A stretch of 64,000 nucleotides of DNA from contig JASDFA010000006.1 in assembly GCA_035772735.1 (NCBI GenBank), positions 13,100,001-13,164,000 on the forward strand. The letters are read 5' to 3'. Positions 1 through 14,600 of the stretch are shown here, in pieces. The notes under the pieces were generated by a model. It searched no databases. It saw nothing but the letters and a program-made list of their open reading frames with translations, and was not told the DNA's origin. This DNA is from Datura wrightii. Its lineage: Eukaryota > Streptophyta > Magnoliopsida > Solanales > Solanaceae. Positions within the stretch are counted from its first letter, which is position 1; every line of letters starts with the position of its first letter. The translations under genes were made by a program, and so were the position numbers.

Positions 1-1320
1 TCCCTAGTAGGTGCACTCAAATTAGTTCTCTCTAGTAATATATCTTCCTTATCTGATTTCTATTGTGAACCATCACCAACTGATGTAACTGTTGGATCAT
101 GGAATTGAATATCCTTTCCTTTGTCTTTATCCATGGTGCACTGATAGTGTTGTTGCCCCTCATCATGCTTCTTCTGAGCTGGTCGTGGGACTTCTGTTTC
201 CCTGCATACCTCTTCACTATGCCTATATTTGTTACAAAATTTGCGTAATGATGGTTTTCTGTCGTACTGGACTCTCTGTACTATCATGCTACCTTTCTCA
301 TTCTTAAAGAAAATCTTCTTCGGTAGTGCTGTATCAATATCAACCTCAATCAGAAGTCTAGCAAAATTCAATCCTCTCTTCTTCTCAATGTTCTGTTCAG
401 CCATTAGGGGTTTATCAATCAAACTCCCAATTTTGCTAAGATTTTTAGAACTCCAATATTTGAAATCTAAGCCTTATAATTTGACTCAAATAGGTACTGA
501 GTAAAGCTCATTCCGAGAAATTCCATATCAATAGTCTATGCCTTCACTATAAATGGCTTGTTGTGAAAGTGGTAAATACCACCTTGAATAACTTCATTCA
601 TCCCAATGTCAGTTTTGAATTGAACCAACAGATTTTCATTTCTAAGCATTGAGACCTTGTTAATGCCATCTTTTGCCCATTTTCTTTGAACAAAATCATT
701 CAGCATAGAAAAAGGAGTGCGTGCTCCCAATATATAACATATTATAGAGCTCTTCCAATACTGTACTTCAGAACTTATGCCCCCCAAGGCAATTTCACAA
801 TAAAGTATCTCTCTCTGTTTTTTTTTTGTGCTACAAAAATCTAGCTTGCAACCAACATTAAATACCTTTGAGATATCAAATTTATCCAAATAGATGATTT
901 ACCTCCCAATTCCAGATTTGCTTCAACCTCCTCCGCCCAGGATAATCTACGCCCCCTAGCCATGGACTCAGATTCCTGGCTTGGCCTCAGTTCCTTGCCT
1001 TCCCTATGTACCAGTACATTGCCCATTCAGGTTGTATTTCGAATTATGCATCTCTCCTAGCTTACTCTGGCCTATCGATACCTTCAGTGTATCGGTCCTT
1101 TGGCAATTACTGTTTCATGGGTTACTGTAGATTCAACTACATCCTCATCTTCCTCTATTGGTAGATTTCCTTTCGCTTGCTTCTCCTTCATGATTTTCAG
1201 AACCTCCCACACTATATTACCTTTCTTCCTCACCTGAACGCGTCCCCTGCGCTGCTGCTTCCTGAGCTTTCTGAGTGGAAATACGCTTCCTCCTCCCTAT
1301 GGAAGGCGCACATTAGGATA
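1..1320 (-). mobile_element. LINE (L1-type) ORF1 fragment, DUF4283 plus zinc knuckle
   Basis: Decayed first open reading frame of a non-LTR retrotransposon, read on the - strand and cut off by the window edge. A likely start lies near 1192 (MKEKQAKGNLP...). Next come a stretch with RRLSWAEEVEANLE (about 950-900) and a DUF4283-like segment (about 890-540) with WKSSIICYILGARTPFS and FVQRKWAKDGINKV. After a frame break there is a conserved block with KKRGLNFARLLIEVDIDTAL (about 390-320) and a degenerate knuckle, KFCNKYRHSEEVC, at about 240-200. One knuckle Cys appears to be Tyr. In plants, ORF1 proteins with DUF4283 and a CCHC knuckle bind the element RNA. The frame is broken several times, so this is a fossil. 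The reverse transcriptase would lie to the left, outside the window. Confidence 0.75.
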
Positions 1321-1330
1321 ACCTGTGCTG

Positions 1331-2611
1331 AGAGAGAAACATACTCTCAAGGTTTAACGTTGATCCATCCCACGAACAATTAATTTCTTAGGACATTCAA
1401 CATTTAACGGAAGTTAAAGTATTAATTTTTAATAATTTAAAATTGACTAAAAATTTTTCTTCTCAAATCTTTTTTATTTGAACTATATTAAAAGTCCTAA
1501 CATTTAAAATTTTAAAATTAATTACAATTTTGTTAACTTACGTAAATTCTTTTTTTATTAAACTAACTAATTATTCATCATATTTTTTCAACTCAATGGC
1601 AGGAGAAAATAAATTAAAGAGTGTAACTTCATTTTGTATTAATACGTTAAATTACTCCTTCTCCTCCTCCTCCATCCTCCTATATCCTCCTCTTCCTCCT
1701 GCTTCACAACACACTTCAAGTTGAAAACTTTAAAATTAATTATAATTTTGTTAACTTACTCCAATTCTTTCTTTATTAAACTAACTAATTATAAATCACA
1801 AAATTTTAACTCAACGTCACGAGAAAGTAAATTAAAGATTGTAACTTTATTTTGTATTAATACGTTGAATTACTATTTCTTCTTCATTTTCTTCACAATA
1901 TATTTCAAGTTGTTTCAATAAATCAAGTGATTTTGTTACTCACTCTATTTGATTAAATTTATACTACTTTATAATTTCAGTTAACATGAAAATATTTAAC
2001 TAGATTCATAGTTTAAGAGACAAAAAAAAAATTAAGTTGAAAGTATTTTATATAGATAAATTAAATGTATTAATAAAAACATACGTGTACAAACACTAAA
2101 CTAGTTAAGTAATAAATATGCATATGAAATATTCACGTTTTGTGTTCACTTGTTTGGCATAAATATACGCAGTAAAATGTTGAAGATTTGGCAGGTTAAT
2201 CGAAAAATTTGTATTGGACAAAAAATTGAACCTAAAATGCACGTTTGTCTTCTTCTGGAAGTAAGGGATTTTAACGAATAAGAAGGCATTAACTCCTGTA
2301 ACTCTTTTCCACGACCAATTCCCTTTATTATCACCGAAGAATTTGATTCGTCAGCAAGCAGCCACCATTAAAGGAATTGTTTCTTTTAATATTCGTTATA
2401 CTGTCTATCTTCACTTTATCTTTATCCCCCTTTCTTTTTTATACTCGCCAGTCACCACCTACCTTCTTGACTGAACCCCATTTGCAAAGACGCCACGCCA
2501 CAAGTGAAATATTTTTATACTGTCGTCAATCCTTTTGAACAAACCCCATTTACAGGCATTTCTTCAAGAACCAAAATCGTGGGTTTATTTGGAAGTTAAA
2601 AATTAGTATCA
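1331..2611. other. AT-rich upstream region of the Nudix gene
   Basis: Spacer between the LINE fragment and the Nudix start codon. It holds a direct tandem duplication (1506-1912, listed separately) and otherwise AT-rich sequence. The promoter and 5'UTR of the Nudix gene must lie in roughly 2350-2611, where the composition becomes less AT-rich. There are TATA-like strings near 2438 (TTATACTC) and 2514 (TTTATACTG), but neither is convincing enough to call. Confidence 0.5.
1506..1912. repeat. Imperfect tandem duplication, about 217-bp unit
   Basis: Two direct copies, about 1506-1722 and 1723-1912. Both contain TTTTGTTAACTTAC, ATTAAACTAACTAATTAT, a middle part with TGTATTAATACGTT, a pyrimidine-rich stretch and a final TTCAAGTTG. 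The second copy is shorter, mainly in the pyrimidine-rich part. No coding potential is seen in either copy. Confidence 0.85.
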
Positions 2612-5600
2612 ATGGCTGCCGAACTTAATCAAACGCCAGTGAAGGAAGAAGAGTATTTTGACGTCCTTACGAAAACTGGAGAAAAAACCGGCTTTTCTAA
2701 ACCCAGGTAACAAACCCCACATCAAAAATAAAAGAAAATATCATATGGGTTATGAAGAATTTTGATCAATTTTAAATTTTGCTACAGTGTTTTTTATTAG
2801 TTTGAATTCTTGATATAAGTTTGATGGCTGGAATTTTGATTACAACAACTATGATTGAATTCAAACTAGTTGGGCTCGGCTATATGAGCGGATAGGATTG
2901 TGAGATTCTTTGTAGATTGACTAGTTCTACTCGTCCATCAACCTACTTACTGCTACTCTCTTCTTTTATGCTTGGACTTAGCAATATGAGCAAGTTCACA
3001 AACACCAGCTTTTCAGAGTTCTTGCCAATGGAAGAAAAGAAATAGTTACTTTTTTTTATGCATGAATGTATTCTAATATTTTTGGGCAAAGTAGTCCAGT
3101 GGAAGCTTATGACTTTTGATTTTTCATTTCTTCTTCTTTTTCCACTTACACTGGGAAGAGCAATATCTTTTGGTGGTATCTGTTGGTTCGTCAGATTAAC
3201 GGAATGCAAAAATTTAGCGACTTAAGAATGTAGATATAAGTATTGGAGTATGGATTTTCAAATTTTGGTCTATATAGGAGATTTTTGCCATTTCTTCATC
3301 TGTATAAAGTTGAAGTTAGAGTAGTCTGGTAGGACACTATGTTTGTATGAATTACATGTATAGATCAGACCCACGGAAGAATGTATCCTTTTGGGTTCTC
3401 TTTGACAGATGTTAGTTTTGGTTTTACATGCTTAGTGGCCTTTTTTGTGGCATTTGATGATAGAGGGTACTCTTTTATAGGTGAAGTGTGAGAGCGTGCC
3501 ACCCTAGTTTGACTGCAGTGATCCTTCAGTAATAGAAAAGAAAGAGGTTTATTGCTTGTTATTCGTGTCAAGGGATGATGCTATGGATTTTGCTTTGAAT
3601 GAAATTTAACCTCAGATAATGATTAATGAATCTTTGAAGCGCCCTTCTTTTCCAACCTGTTTTACTCAGGAGGAGAGCCTTCTCTCTACTTAATCTTTGA
3701 AGACAATTTCTGAAGACTAAGATGCCCCTTTATATCTTAAAATGAACTCGGTTAAAGGCAGGTCTGTGACTAGTGTAGGAGAAAGCAGCTTTCCATCTGT
3801 TATAGTTTCTTACTTTCTTCCAAAAGAAATAAATAGGAGAAAAGTGAATTGGATTTGGATCTTGGCAAGATAGTTAATTTATCAAATTGAGTAACATAAT
3901 TTAATAAATTTACGCTCATAGTTTCCCAAATATATGATGCATCATAAAAATTACGTTTTGTAGCTCTGTGAATTCTGTTATCCTGGCTTTAACTATAATG
4001 AACATATGGGGCTAATATATCTTGGAACCATTATTGTGCTACTTGTTCAGAGGGGATGTTCACAGAGATGGAGACTACCATCGAGCTGTTCATGTGTGGA
4101 TATTTGCTGAGAGTACACAAGAGCTCCTTATCCAACGACGTGCTGATTGCAAGGATTCCTGGGCTGGTTTGTGGGATATCTCAAGTGCTGGTCATATATC
4201 TGCTGGAGATTCATCTCTTATTTCAGCTATGTAGGTTTCCAGCTCAGCTGAACTTTCTGGATATAGTTTCACAAGAACTGGACTTATTTTTCTGAGTTTG
4301 CTTTCATCTGTTGATGCTTGCTTCATGCAAATTCTTAGCAAAACGTTTTCTGCATGTTCTTAAACCACTATTTGGTAACTTTTGTCCCATGATCGTAGAT
4401 TGTCTCGTGGCAGCACTCGAAATTTCAGAGATCTGTATTCTCGTGTCTCTTTTTGTTGTTGCCTTTTCATCTACAAGTGGGTTTCTTTTTCAAATAAAAA
4501 GAAGAAACCATTATCTTGAACCAACCCTCTGTATCTTATGATGAGTGAAATGAGAACTGTTTTCCCTCTATCTTATAGTCTTCTTACCATCATAAAGCTC
4601 TCTCCTTCTCTCCCTCTCTCTCTAAACTTTCAAAAAAGGAGAAAAATATAGTATCTGATATGATTTCACTATGAAATGGATCACACAGCAATAACTTCTC
4701 TGGTTTGCTATCATTAAAATTGATATGGACACTTCGCGTGCTACATAAAGTGGAATAGACTTGCTGAGGAAATTTCACACTTTACCAAATGCTAAGATCT
4801 TACAACTTTCTTTTCTTTTCTTGTCTTTTATTTTTTTTGTTAAGTAATGGTCAGCTGTTACAATTTTGGAGTGCGTATGATCATTCAAGTGTCAACTATT
4901 TCATTTGGTTTTAACTGTCCTTGTAAAAACGCGAACTGCAGATTCTACGCCTCTTTAATTATGTAGAAATATTTAAATATGTTATTTCCTATAATACCCA
5001 TTTCTTTTGTAAAGAGTTTTTTGGTAGCAGTGACTAACCCATGCATAATTGTCTGTATGTGAAAGTTCACACCCCCTTGAAATGCTGAATGTTCTCTCCC
5101 GTGCTATTGCGTACATACTTCACGCTTCTAAATGCTTTTATTTTGGGGCTTGTACTATTGCTCACTTATACATTCTTTTTTTAATGAAGAGCCCCGCTTA
5201 TACATTCTTGCAGGCGAGAGCTTCAAGAGGAACTTGGTGTAACTCTTCCAAAGGATGCATTTGAGTTACTATTTGTTTTTCTTCAAGAGTGGTTGGTAGA
5301 CTAAAGCTCTAATTCTTCATGTCTTCCTATAATACAATATTAACCAGCAGCAATTGTCTGTTAGCTTCCGAGCAATGAATTTGTGTGTCTCCTTGTTGAA
5401 TCTTCTTTTTGATTTCTGTGGACAAATGTCTCTTCCTTTATCTATGATGTAAAGAAATGGATCTTGGGCCTAACTCAGCCCCAAAAGCTTAAGATTCATT
5501 TCTTTACATGATATCAGAGCAAGACCGATCTCACCCAATGTTGGGCCCCCCAAATTAAATTGATCACGCACCAGATGTCCAGCCCTAGGCATGAGGTGGG

Positions 5601-8600
5601 GTATTGAAGAATGAGAAAAGTCCCACATCAGTGGTTAATGAGATGGGTGATCTCCTTATATGGACTTGGACAATCCTCCCCTCATAAGCTAGGTTTTGGG
5701 TTGAGTTAGGCTCAAGATCCATTTCTTTACATGCAACTTATAAATAATATCTCATTATATATGGCAATATTTTTCTTTGCAATTGAATAATACAGCTGAT
5801 TTACCTAAATTTAGATTTTGATAAGATGTTTTTTATTTCATTTGCACCTTGGCCTGTCAGGGAGCTTGATGGAATATAGAAGTGGGGCAACAAAGAAAAG
5901 AAACTTTTGATAGCTAGAGTACAGGAAATGTTCATGAGGTTTTAATCCCATAATTTTTCCTTATTGAATAAGACTATCACTAATTAGCTCCTAATAGATC
6001 AGAACATGCAATAGTTTTGGCCGTGTTTTGAAGCCTAAAGTTAATAAAACCTCAGTCACTAAATTTGCGGTCCATCTGCCTATTGTGAATTATTGGTTCT
6101 GATCTTTTTATTTGATCAGGTGGACTAGACTGTAGTATAATTCCATTTTGCAGATATAACTCAAGCATATCTATAATATGTGGTTATTACCTTAACATAA
6201 ACTATTATTCGAAGTACATGTCTTCAGTTTCAATTTTTTTTTGAAGTACATATCTCCCTAATGTTGGTCAAATGTCTGTGTCCATTTTGCCCAAATTTCC
6301 TGGGCTTTTACGCTATACGCAATGTTGTGGACTTTAACTATTGGAGCACTTTCTTGATAGTTCTTTTTTTTTTCTTTTGGGATAACAAATACATTCATGA
6401 TAGTTATATCATAACCAACAAGGAAGAAAAGAAAATATTATGGTTACTCTGGAACATGTGCAATTATGATTTCAATAATATTTTCTAAAGCTATTGTGCT
6501 TTGAAGCATGAGTTTCTATTAGCCATTGGAGTATGCTGAATGTCACAATAAATTGCAGCACTATCAACGATGGCAAGTTCATCAACAATGAATACAATGA
6601 TGTATATCTGGTGACAACAATAGATCCAATTCCCTTGGAGGCCTTTACTCTTCAGGTAATAATATTTTTTCTTTTTGTAGGTTAAACGTTCTTGTGGTTG
6701 CTCTAAGACTTGCCTGAGATCACTATGTGTTCATCACTTGGTATCTCAGGTTTTGCCTTAGGTTGGTTGTATATTTACAACAACAACAACGACATACCCA
6801 GTGTAATCCCCACAAAGTGGGGTCTAGGGAAGGTAGAGTGTGTGCAGGTCTTACCCTTATCTTGGAGGTAGAGAGACTGCTTCCGATAGGCCCTTGGCTC
6901 AAGGGCCATTTCTTATTGTTCATTTACTGGAAACAGAATTCCTGCATTAAGAATGAATTTAAAGGGCCATTGCAAAATGAATGTAAAGTGTAACCATTTT
7001 CCAGTTTCTCTTTTATCCTAAGTGGTGTCGGAGATGAATTCTTAAAATCTTATAGATTAGTCATATCCTTGTAATTTGTTAAGGTAACTAATTTTAATAA
7101 TGATGGGAAAAATCTCCCATATACAAGCTGTATACCAGAAGGTTTAGAACCTATAGAAGAATTTGGTTTTCTACTAAAACACCCACCTGAGAAAACTTGA
7201 TGGGTGTACAAGGGAAAAAAAACTAGAAGTGAGTTTATTCCTCAAATGTATGTTCATTTCCTATCCTTTCAAAAGTCCCTCCTTTTGTAAGACCTACGGG
7301 GGATTGCTAGTGGGCAACACCCCATGTTCTTCATCTTTTTCTCTTCCGTCGCCCAAAGGCCCAGTTGAAGAGTGCCTCTTTCACTGTGCCTGACATCATC
7401 CGTTTTAGGCTGAATCATCTCAAGATCTGCCGAGTTTTCACTTGATAATGAAGAGGGAGATGATATATGCCTTTGCTTGGATTTCTGCTCATAAAATATC
7501 AATTGAAGAGTGCCTCCCTTGCTGTGCCTGACATATTCCTTGTAGCTTGAATCATCTCAAGATCTTCCATGACAAATGAGTTGTCACCTGATAATGTAGA
7601 AGGATTCACGTCTTTGCCTGGATTTTTGCTCATAAAATAGCAGTTGACATCTATCATCCTCCCTTATATATAATTCCTGAGATGTTTGGATCGCTCCTCT
7701 CGCTTCCAATCAATTAAAAGAACATATATCTTTTGGCTCCTTGGGAATCCAAACTGATAAGTCCAAGAAACTCGACTTGATAATCCAAACTGCCGAGTTT
7801 TCACTTGATAATGAAGAGGGAGATGATATATGCCTTTGCTTGGATTTCTGCACATAAAATATCAATTGAAGAGTGCCTCCCTTGCTGTGCCTGACATATT
7901 CCTTGTAGCTTGAATCATCTCAAGATCTTCCATGACAAATGAGTTGTCACCTGATAATGTAGAAGGATTCACGTCTTTGCCTGGATTTTTGCTCATAAAA
8001 TAGCAGTTGACATCTATCATCCTCCCTTATATATAATTCCTGAGATGTTTGGATCGCTCCTCTCGCTTCCAATCAATTAAAAGAACATATATCTTTTGGC
8101 TCCTTGGGAATCCAAACTGATAAGTCCAAGAAACTCGACTAGTGAGGAGGTTGCGAGAACTCCGAGTGACAGTTTATCATTTTTTTCTATCAGCAACCAT
8201 TCATGCTAATGCATCTCTTTTCTCTAGAAACCATTCAGGCTCCGGTCCTTTCTCTAGAATCATTCAAGCACCCACTTGAATCGTTCAGCCATTCAGGTGC
8301 CGCTCAATAATTATATTGGTAAGTATAATGTGTCTGCTATCTCAAAGTCTGCCGGTGTTTAATTGTGTTAAGCTAGTCTGTAGGTTCTCTTACATAGATC
8401 ATGCCTTACTTTGCTCACTCTAGGCTACTACTCATTCATCTTTTACTTCCCCATAAAAAGACTTGAAATCAGGTGCTTTACCATTTATTTAACCTCCACG
8501 TAGAAGTAATAATTTTCATGTGTTTTACATGTATCCTGCACCCATGTATTTGGCCTCGATGCAGAAGTTATAATTTTCATGAGTTTTACATATGTGTCCT

Positions 8601-11600
8601 GCACCCATTAGTCCAAAACTTGAATCTTAAAATGCTGTAAATGTGATATAGGTGAAAAAGTGAAGTAGAATGTTGTGTAAATTTATTAGTTTCACTATCC
8701 CTTGAAGCTCCAATACCATAAGCTTTTGAAAACTTGTTTGTTGACTGCAAGTAGAAGTGCTCTGAAATAATTAAGTAGCTACTTTTTTCTCTTCCTCCTT
8801 TTTTTAGCTAATTTTTTTCTTTGTTGCACCATAAGTTAAAGTTATCACTATTTACATTTCTTTTCTTGCTAGGAATCAGAAGTTTCAGCTGTAAAATATA
8901 TCTCTTTTGAGGAGTACAGAAGAGTGCTTGCTCAAGAACATCCTGATTATGTGCCTTATGATGTGAATGGGGAATATGGTCAGCTCTTTACAATAATTGA
9001 GAAGAGGTATGTATTATATAACATAGAAGAAGTTTTAGTTATGTAACTGCCCAATCGTTTCCTTTTAGAAAAAGTTTTAGTTATGTAAGTGCCTAATCGT
9101 TTCTTCTTATAGAATGGTTTCTTGAGCTTGCTGTAAATATAAGTGCATCATGCAAGTTCCGATTAAGTATATTTTCAGTTTTTTCCTACATCAAGGATGT
9201 TTCTGTAATTAGTTCGAAACTTCTCTTATTACCTGTTTTCTTAATTGCAATAGCTTATCCATAAATTATGCATGAGATTTCTTTTTTTTTTTGCGTCCTA
9301 TGTTCCAAACTTGGTTTGTTTCCTTTTGCATCCTATGTGAGCTTTGTCTTCCTGCAACCATATCTACTTGAAACTTTCAGGAGTCTTTCCTAATCAATCT
9401 CATATTAATCCAATCTTTGTCGACTTTATTACTTTGTGCACCTGAGCTAGCTGGTATGGAATATCTACAGGTACAAGGAAAATGCTGAAGCTAGAAGTTT
9501 GTCTCTCGAGAAGCAGCTAAACCGCTATGCTAGTACTTCCCTCTCTGCAGAGGTTTCAATTCTAAATCATATTGATCATTCTTACAGTTAATGTTGACGA
9601 CAAAATCTGATGCAAGAATGCTATCCCCTCCAAGTTTACTTCTTGCTATTTTGTGTGCATGTGCTGGTGGGGGAAAGAATTTTCTGGATGTGGCTTTTGC
9701 CTGCTCATGAATCAGCATATCCTTATATCTACATGTCATGCTCTGCTGCATCCTGGAGTGTAAGGAAATTAAGAAACTGGGTACAAAGCATCTGCTGCAT
9801 CCTGGAGCGTAAGGAAATTAAGAAACTGGGTACAAAGCATCTGTCATAATTAGTGAACTGGTGGTGTGTTTAGCTGTAAGCACTATATATTTTAATTACC
9901 CTTAAAAAGCACTTATAAGCTAATCCAAAAAGGGAAGTAGGACTAGTGTTTCGATGAAGAGGTGATGCCTTGAGTAGTTTTAATGAATTCACATTCCTTT
10001 TATTGATCTGGAGATTTGACCAACAGGATAACGTTACTCATTGAACATTTGAAATTTTACATTGGCGCCCTAGTCACTGTTGTGCAGTTCTTGTTTTTAG
10101 TAAATAATCTAAGAAAACTAGACTAATAGTGACAACTTACCGCCTATAGTGCTGAAGTGTCAGATTTCAGCTTTGAATATTCTTCAAGAGTGTGTGATGG
10201 AATCTCATCTTGTTGGGTATTTCACAACAGAGAAATGATCTTTGCATACAATCAAAAAAAGAAATGATTATTTGTGTAGGTTGTTTCTTTTATTCTCTCT
10301 TTATCTGAGTTCTACCAGTTAACAAAATACTGCTGGTCTGGTCTTATAGAGGCTTGTAATCTATCTTCTATGTGTTTCTCTGTGTGTCAGAATTACACAA
10401 TTTAGTTAAAGACAAAATTGAGTTAGTGAAACATTTTTGGCTTCTCTTAAATGGACGTCACTGATGCCAGCTCTTTTTTCTTTTGTATAGTTGACTGGGC
10501 TGAGTGCATCAGACAAAGAAGCACTAACTCTACTTGTTAAAGCTGCAACAATCATGGACGAGATACTATATCTGCAGGTATAATCACAATGTCTTACTAA
10601 TAGTTCAATTCTGATGTATAGAAGGTTGAGTGCATATCAGTTTAGATAGGCAAGTAAGTAGTAGAGTCTACTATGTTTCTGCAATAATCTTTGTTAACTA
10701 CTATTATAGGTCTTGTTTTTTGATGAAGTAAGAAGTCAATCTTTTTTATTTTCCCTTTTTGGTGGGGTTGTCATCGGGTGATGTAAAATCTTGAGGACAT
10801 AGCTTTAATAGATGGCATTATCATCACTGTCATCACTTTGAATGAATGTTGTTGTCATCTTCAATATGGAAAGAATGTGCTTAAACATTCCTAAGTTTGT
10901 ATCATGCACAGCAAAATGAATCATAATCAATCTGAAGGATGGTACTTGATTGTGTCAGTGAGAGATAGGCTAGTGTCTTTTTGTTGGAAGTGGTGAATAA
11001 ATTCTCAAGTTAGAGTGAAAATATATATTAGCCATATATTGAAGATCCTGAAATTTAGAAACGTTAGAATTGAACAGATTTTTTATCCTGGTGCTTTAGA
11101 GTCTTAGACAGTTTTAAACCACATGTTACCAAGTCTAATTGCTTATGCATTTCTGTGAAATTAGTTAGACAGTTTTAAACCACGTGTTACCAAGTCTTAT
11201 TGCTTATGCATTTCTGTGAAATTAGTAAACATTTGACTTTGATTCATTTCAAAGAAATTGATGTAAGTTCTCTATCTTTTGGTGTACTGCTTGTATACAG
11301 GAGTCTGCTTCCAACATCAATAATATTATTTATTTTATCTAAAAACGGGTGCAGGAGGGGAGGCATGGCTAGCAATGTCTTGTAATAAAGACCATAACAT
11401 TATGAAAATAATTGTACATCTTGACTAGACAAGAAGTTAGTCTTTATCAAGATTGTAGAGGCTATAAAAGGAGAACACTTGTTGAATTGATGATTAGCAA
11501 TGTATAAGAGGAGCTCCTTATATAGGAGTCTTAAGCTATGTAAATATGATGTGTAATTATTCTCAATGCCTAGTGATGTACGTATTTATTATATAATTAG

Positions 11601-14600
11601 ATACAGATTAAGTTTAACCATTTTACATTTGACATATCCAACCCGAGATTTTGAGGGTCAACTTAACTTATGCCCTACATTTTTGAGGTGCCTTCATAAC
11701 TCTTCTAATATTTTATCCAAGAGAATGAAATTTCCTTTCATCCAATTGTAGGTTTGGAGGAGAGAGATGCAAACCACTTGTTTTCATAACACTCCCAGCC
11801 CCGTATTAGGTTCTTTCAACCTAAATGAAAATGATCCTTTCATAAATTCCACAATGAGAAATAGGAGCTGTGTTATTTATGTTATGTTATCAGTGCTTGC
11901 ATTTGGCTCATAGAGAACCTCTTTTGGATTTCTCCTAGTGATATGCTCCTTTCATTTTTTTATTCCATGACATAGGTTTGGTGTAGCAATCCATCTTTGA
12001 GAGACTGGTTAAAGGAGAAAGCGGACAAATCACAGTTGGACAAGTTGAAATGGATGTACTATGTAATAAACAAAAGTCCATGGTATGTTCCCCTTATGAA
12101 AAGCTATGCCCCCTCTTTGATCCCTCTTCCTCTCTGTGTTTTTGTGTCTTTATTTGCTCATATTCCTATCCCTATCTCTGAATGCTAAGATTTAGGTGAT
12201 GTGGAATCCGACTTCTAGATCTGGACCCGTTGTCGGGTGCCCGCACCCGCATCCGAGCAACACAGGTCTGTCTTAGTCACTAGTTTATACTTACATGAGG
12301 AGAAGTTGTCCTAGGATCCAAGGCTTGCTTCCTTATATATCCAGCATCTCCCGTGTTTTGCCGATGTAAGATTTTGCCTAGGGTATTACAAACCCTCCCT
12401 GCCAACCCACCCCCATACTCTTTAGGAACTCAGCGTCCTTACTGAGGTTTCTCCACATCATCTCAAAGATTTGTGTGATTCGCCAAAGGTTTGTCCCACT
12501 ATCGCTCGAGGTTGCACTATTTGTCATGATCTGTTGCTGTGTGCTTCTGTATCATAATCCCCTGCTTTGAATGCAAACGGAAATTTCATATCTTATTGGG
12601 GCTTCATTTATTGCAAGGTGACTATTGATTGGACTTTTCTGAGCTTACTCTTACATGGTTAGGTCTTCCCTGGATGAAAATGAGGCTTTTTTGACGACTG
12701 CAGATTCAGCTGTCAAGCTTCTTCCAAAGGCAACAAAGCCTGTACCAGGTTGGAAAGGTTTTGAATATAGAACAGCATTTCCTGCTGCGAAACCTCCTGG
12801 TGCAAATTTTTATCCACCAGACATGGACAAAATGGTATACCATGGCAGTCACTTTGTTATATGCTGTAAAAATAGTCTTTACACTCATTTTTCTAAACCT
12901 TTTTCTTTTAGGAATTCAACTTATGGAAAGACAGTCTTCAACAAGATAAACAGGAAGAAGCAATGGGCTTTTTCAGTGTTATTAGAAGGCATAGTGAATC
13001 ATTGTTTGAAGATGTAATATCCCAAAAAGTGGGACATGGCACTAGCTCTCCTCAGGATCTGTATATGGTTCCTTATTCTCAAGAGTACAGCTCTCTTCTT
13101 TCTGAAGCAGCCACCTTGCTTCGTAAAGCAGGAGATATGTCCAGCTCATCTAGGTATTCAATTTGTTTTAGGTATTTAATTATGTTGAAAACAGGTTGAC
13201 TTAGTAAGTTGCTCTTCTTTTCAGTTTAAAGAGACTTCTTTATAGCAAGGCTGATGCCTTCCTTTCAAATGACTATTATGATTCAGACATCGCCTGGATG
13301 GAGTTGGTTAGTATGCTACTACTGCCTATCTGTCTGTAGTGCATATGTTGGAACTATTTAATTTTATGAAGATCTATCTTGAGTGACTTTTCTTTATTTT
13401 CTTTGAGCTGGTGGGTCGGCATTTCTTATGCAATGGCCAAGAAAGCCTATCAGATGGATTTTAATCTAAGTTGCAGGGACTCTTCGCTATCGGTGCCACA
13501 CCCGTGTCGTACGACATGGGTGTGGGACTGTACCGGATATGGTCAATCAATTTTTTGTAATTTGACCAAAATCGATCCAGAAATTCGAGACATACACAAT
13601 GATTTATGTTATCAAAACTAAAGCTTGGGTGAAATCATAATTTAGACATATGCTTTTTTATCGTTTAAGCTGTTTGTATTGAACAGTCCGCAAGTAGAAC
13701 GTGCTTTAAAGATATTTACAGGTCAACATCACTGTTGAATGTGCAATTAACTCAAGAAGTCTACCATACCATGGCCTCTATATCATTTGCAATAGTCATG
13801 TTATACCAAAAAACAGTAAGGAGATGCATTTGTACTTGTAATTTACAAATTCAAACTTGCTCTAAAAAATTCAGTGTATTCTTTTCCTTCCAAATAGTCC
13901 ACCATAATTTAGGTATATTTTTATAATTTTATTTTTAGATATTTGAATTATTTTAGCCTAATTCCCACATCTGTATCCATACCTGAATCTGTATCCATGA
14001 ATCTTAAATTTTAAATCATGAAGGATCCGACTTCTAGATCCGCACCCATATCACACATCCACACCCACACCCTAACCAAGCAACTTATATTTTAATCATA
14101 CACAAGACTATGTTTTTGTCACGCCCCACCTTGGGGGGTATGACTGGCACCTGGTGCTCTACTAGGACCTGACCTGCTGAACTGTTAAGCCTGGGCGCAT
14201 CTGGCACCTGGCTGGCTCTAACTCACATTTCTGGAAACAAAGGGCTATATAACGGCTGTAAATTCAGCCCCCGGCCCATTGGCCTATAGCCTTCTGTACC
14301 TGTATTACAGCTGACCAGAAACATACTAATTTAGGGGGGACCTATGCGGGCCGACCAGGCCACCATACTGTCTAGTTATCTGTAACTCAACATAACATAC
14401 TGAAAAGCTACGTGACCGGCAAGGTCACCACTACTGATAAACTATGGCCCCACACGACCATCATAAAAGAAAGCAAAAGCACTAACAGCTAACAACTGCA
14501 CGGCCTCACACGACCGGCTCAACTGACCACAGGGAAATATACAGACTGCAAGCCTCTAGGAATAGCAATAGAAATGATCGGGACAGGGCCCCGACCTACC

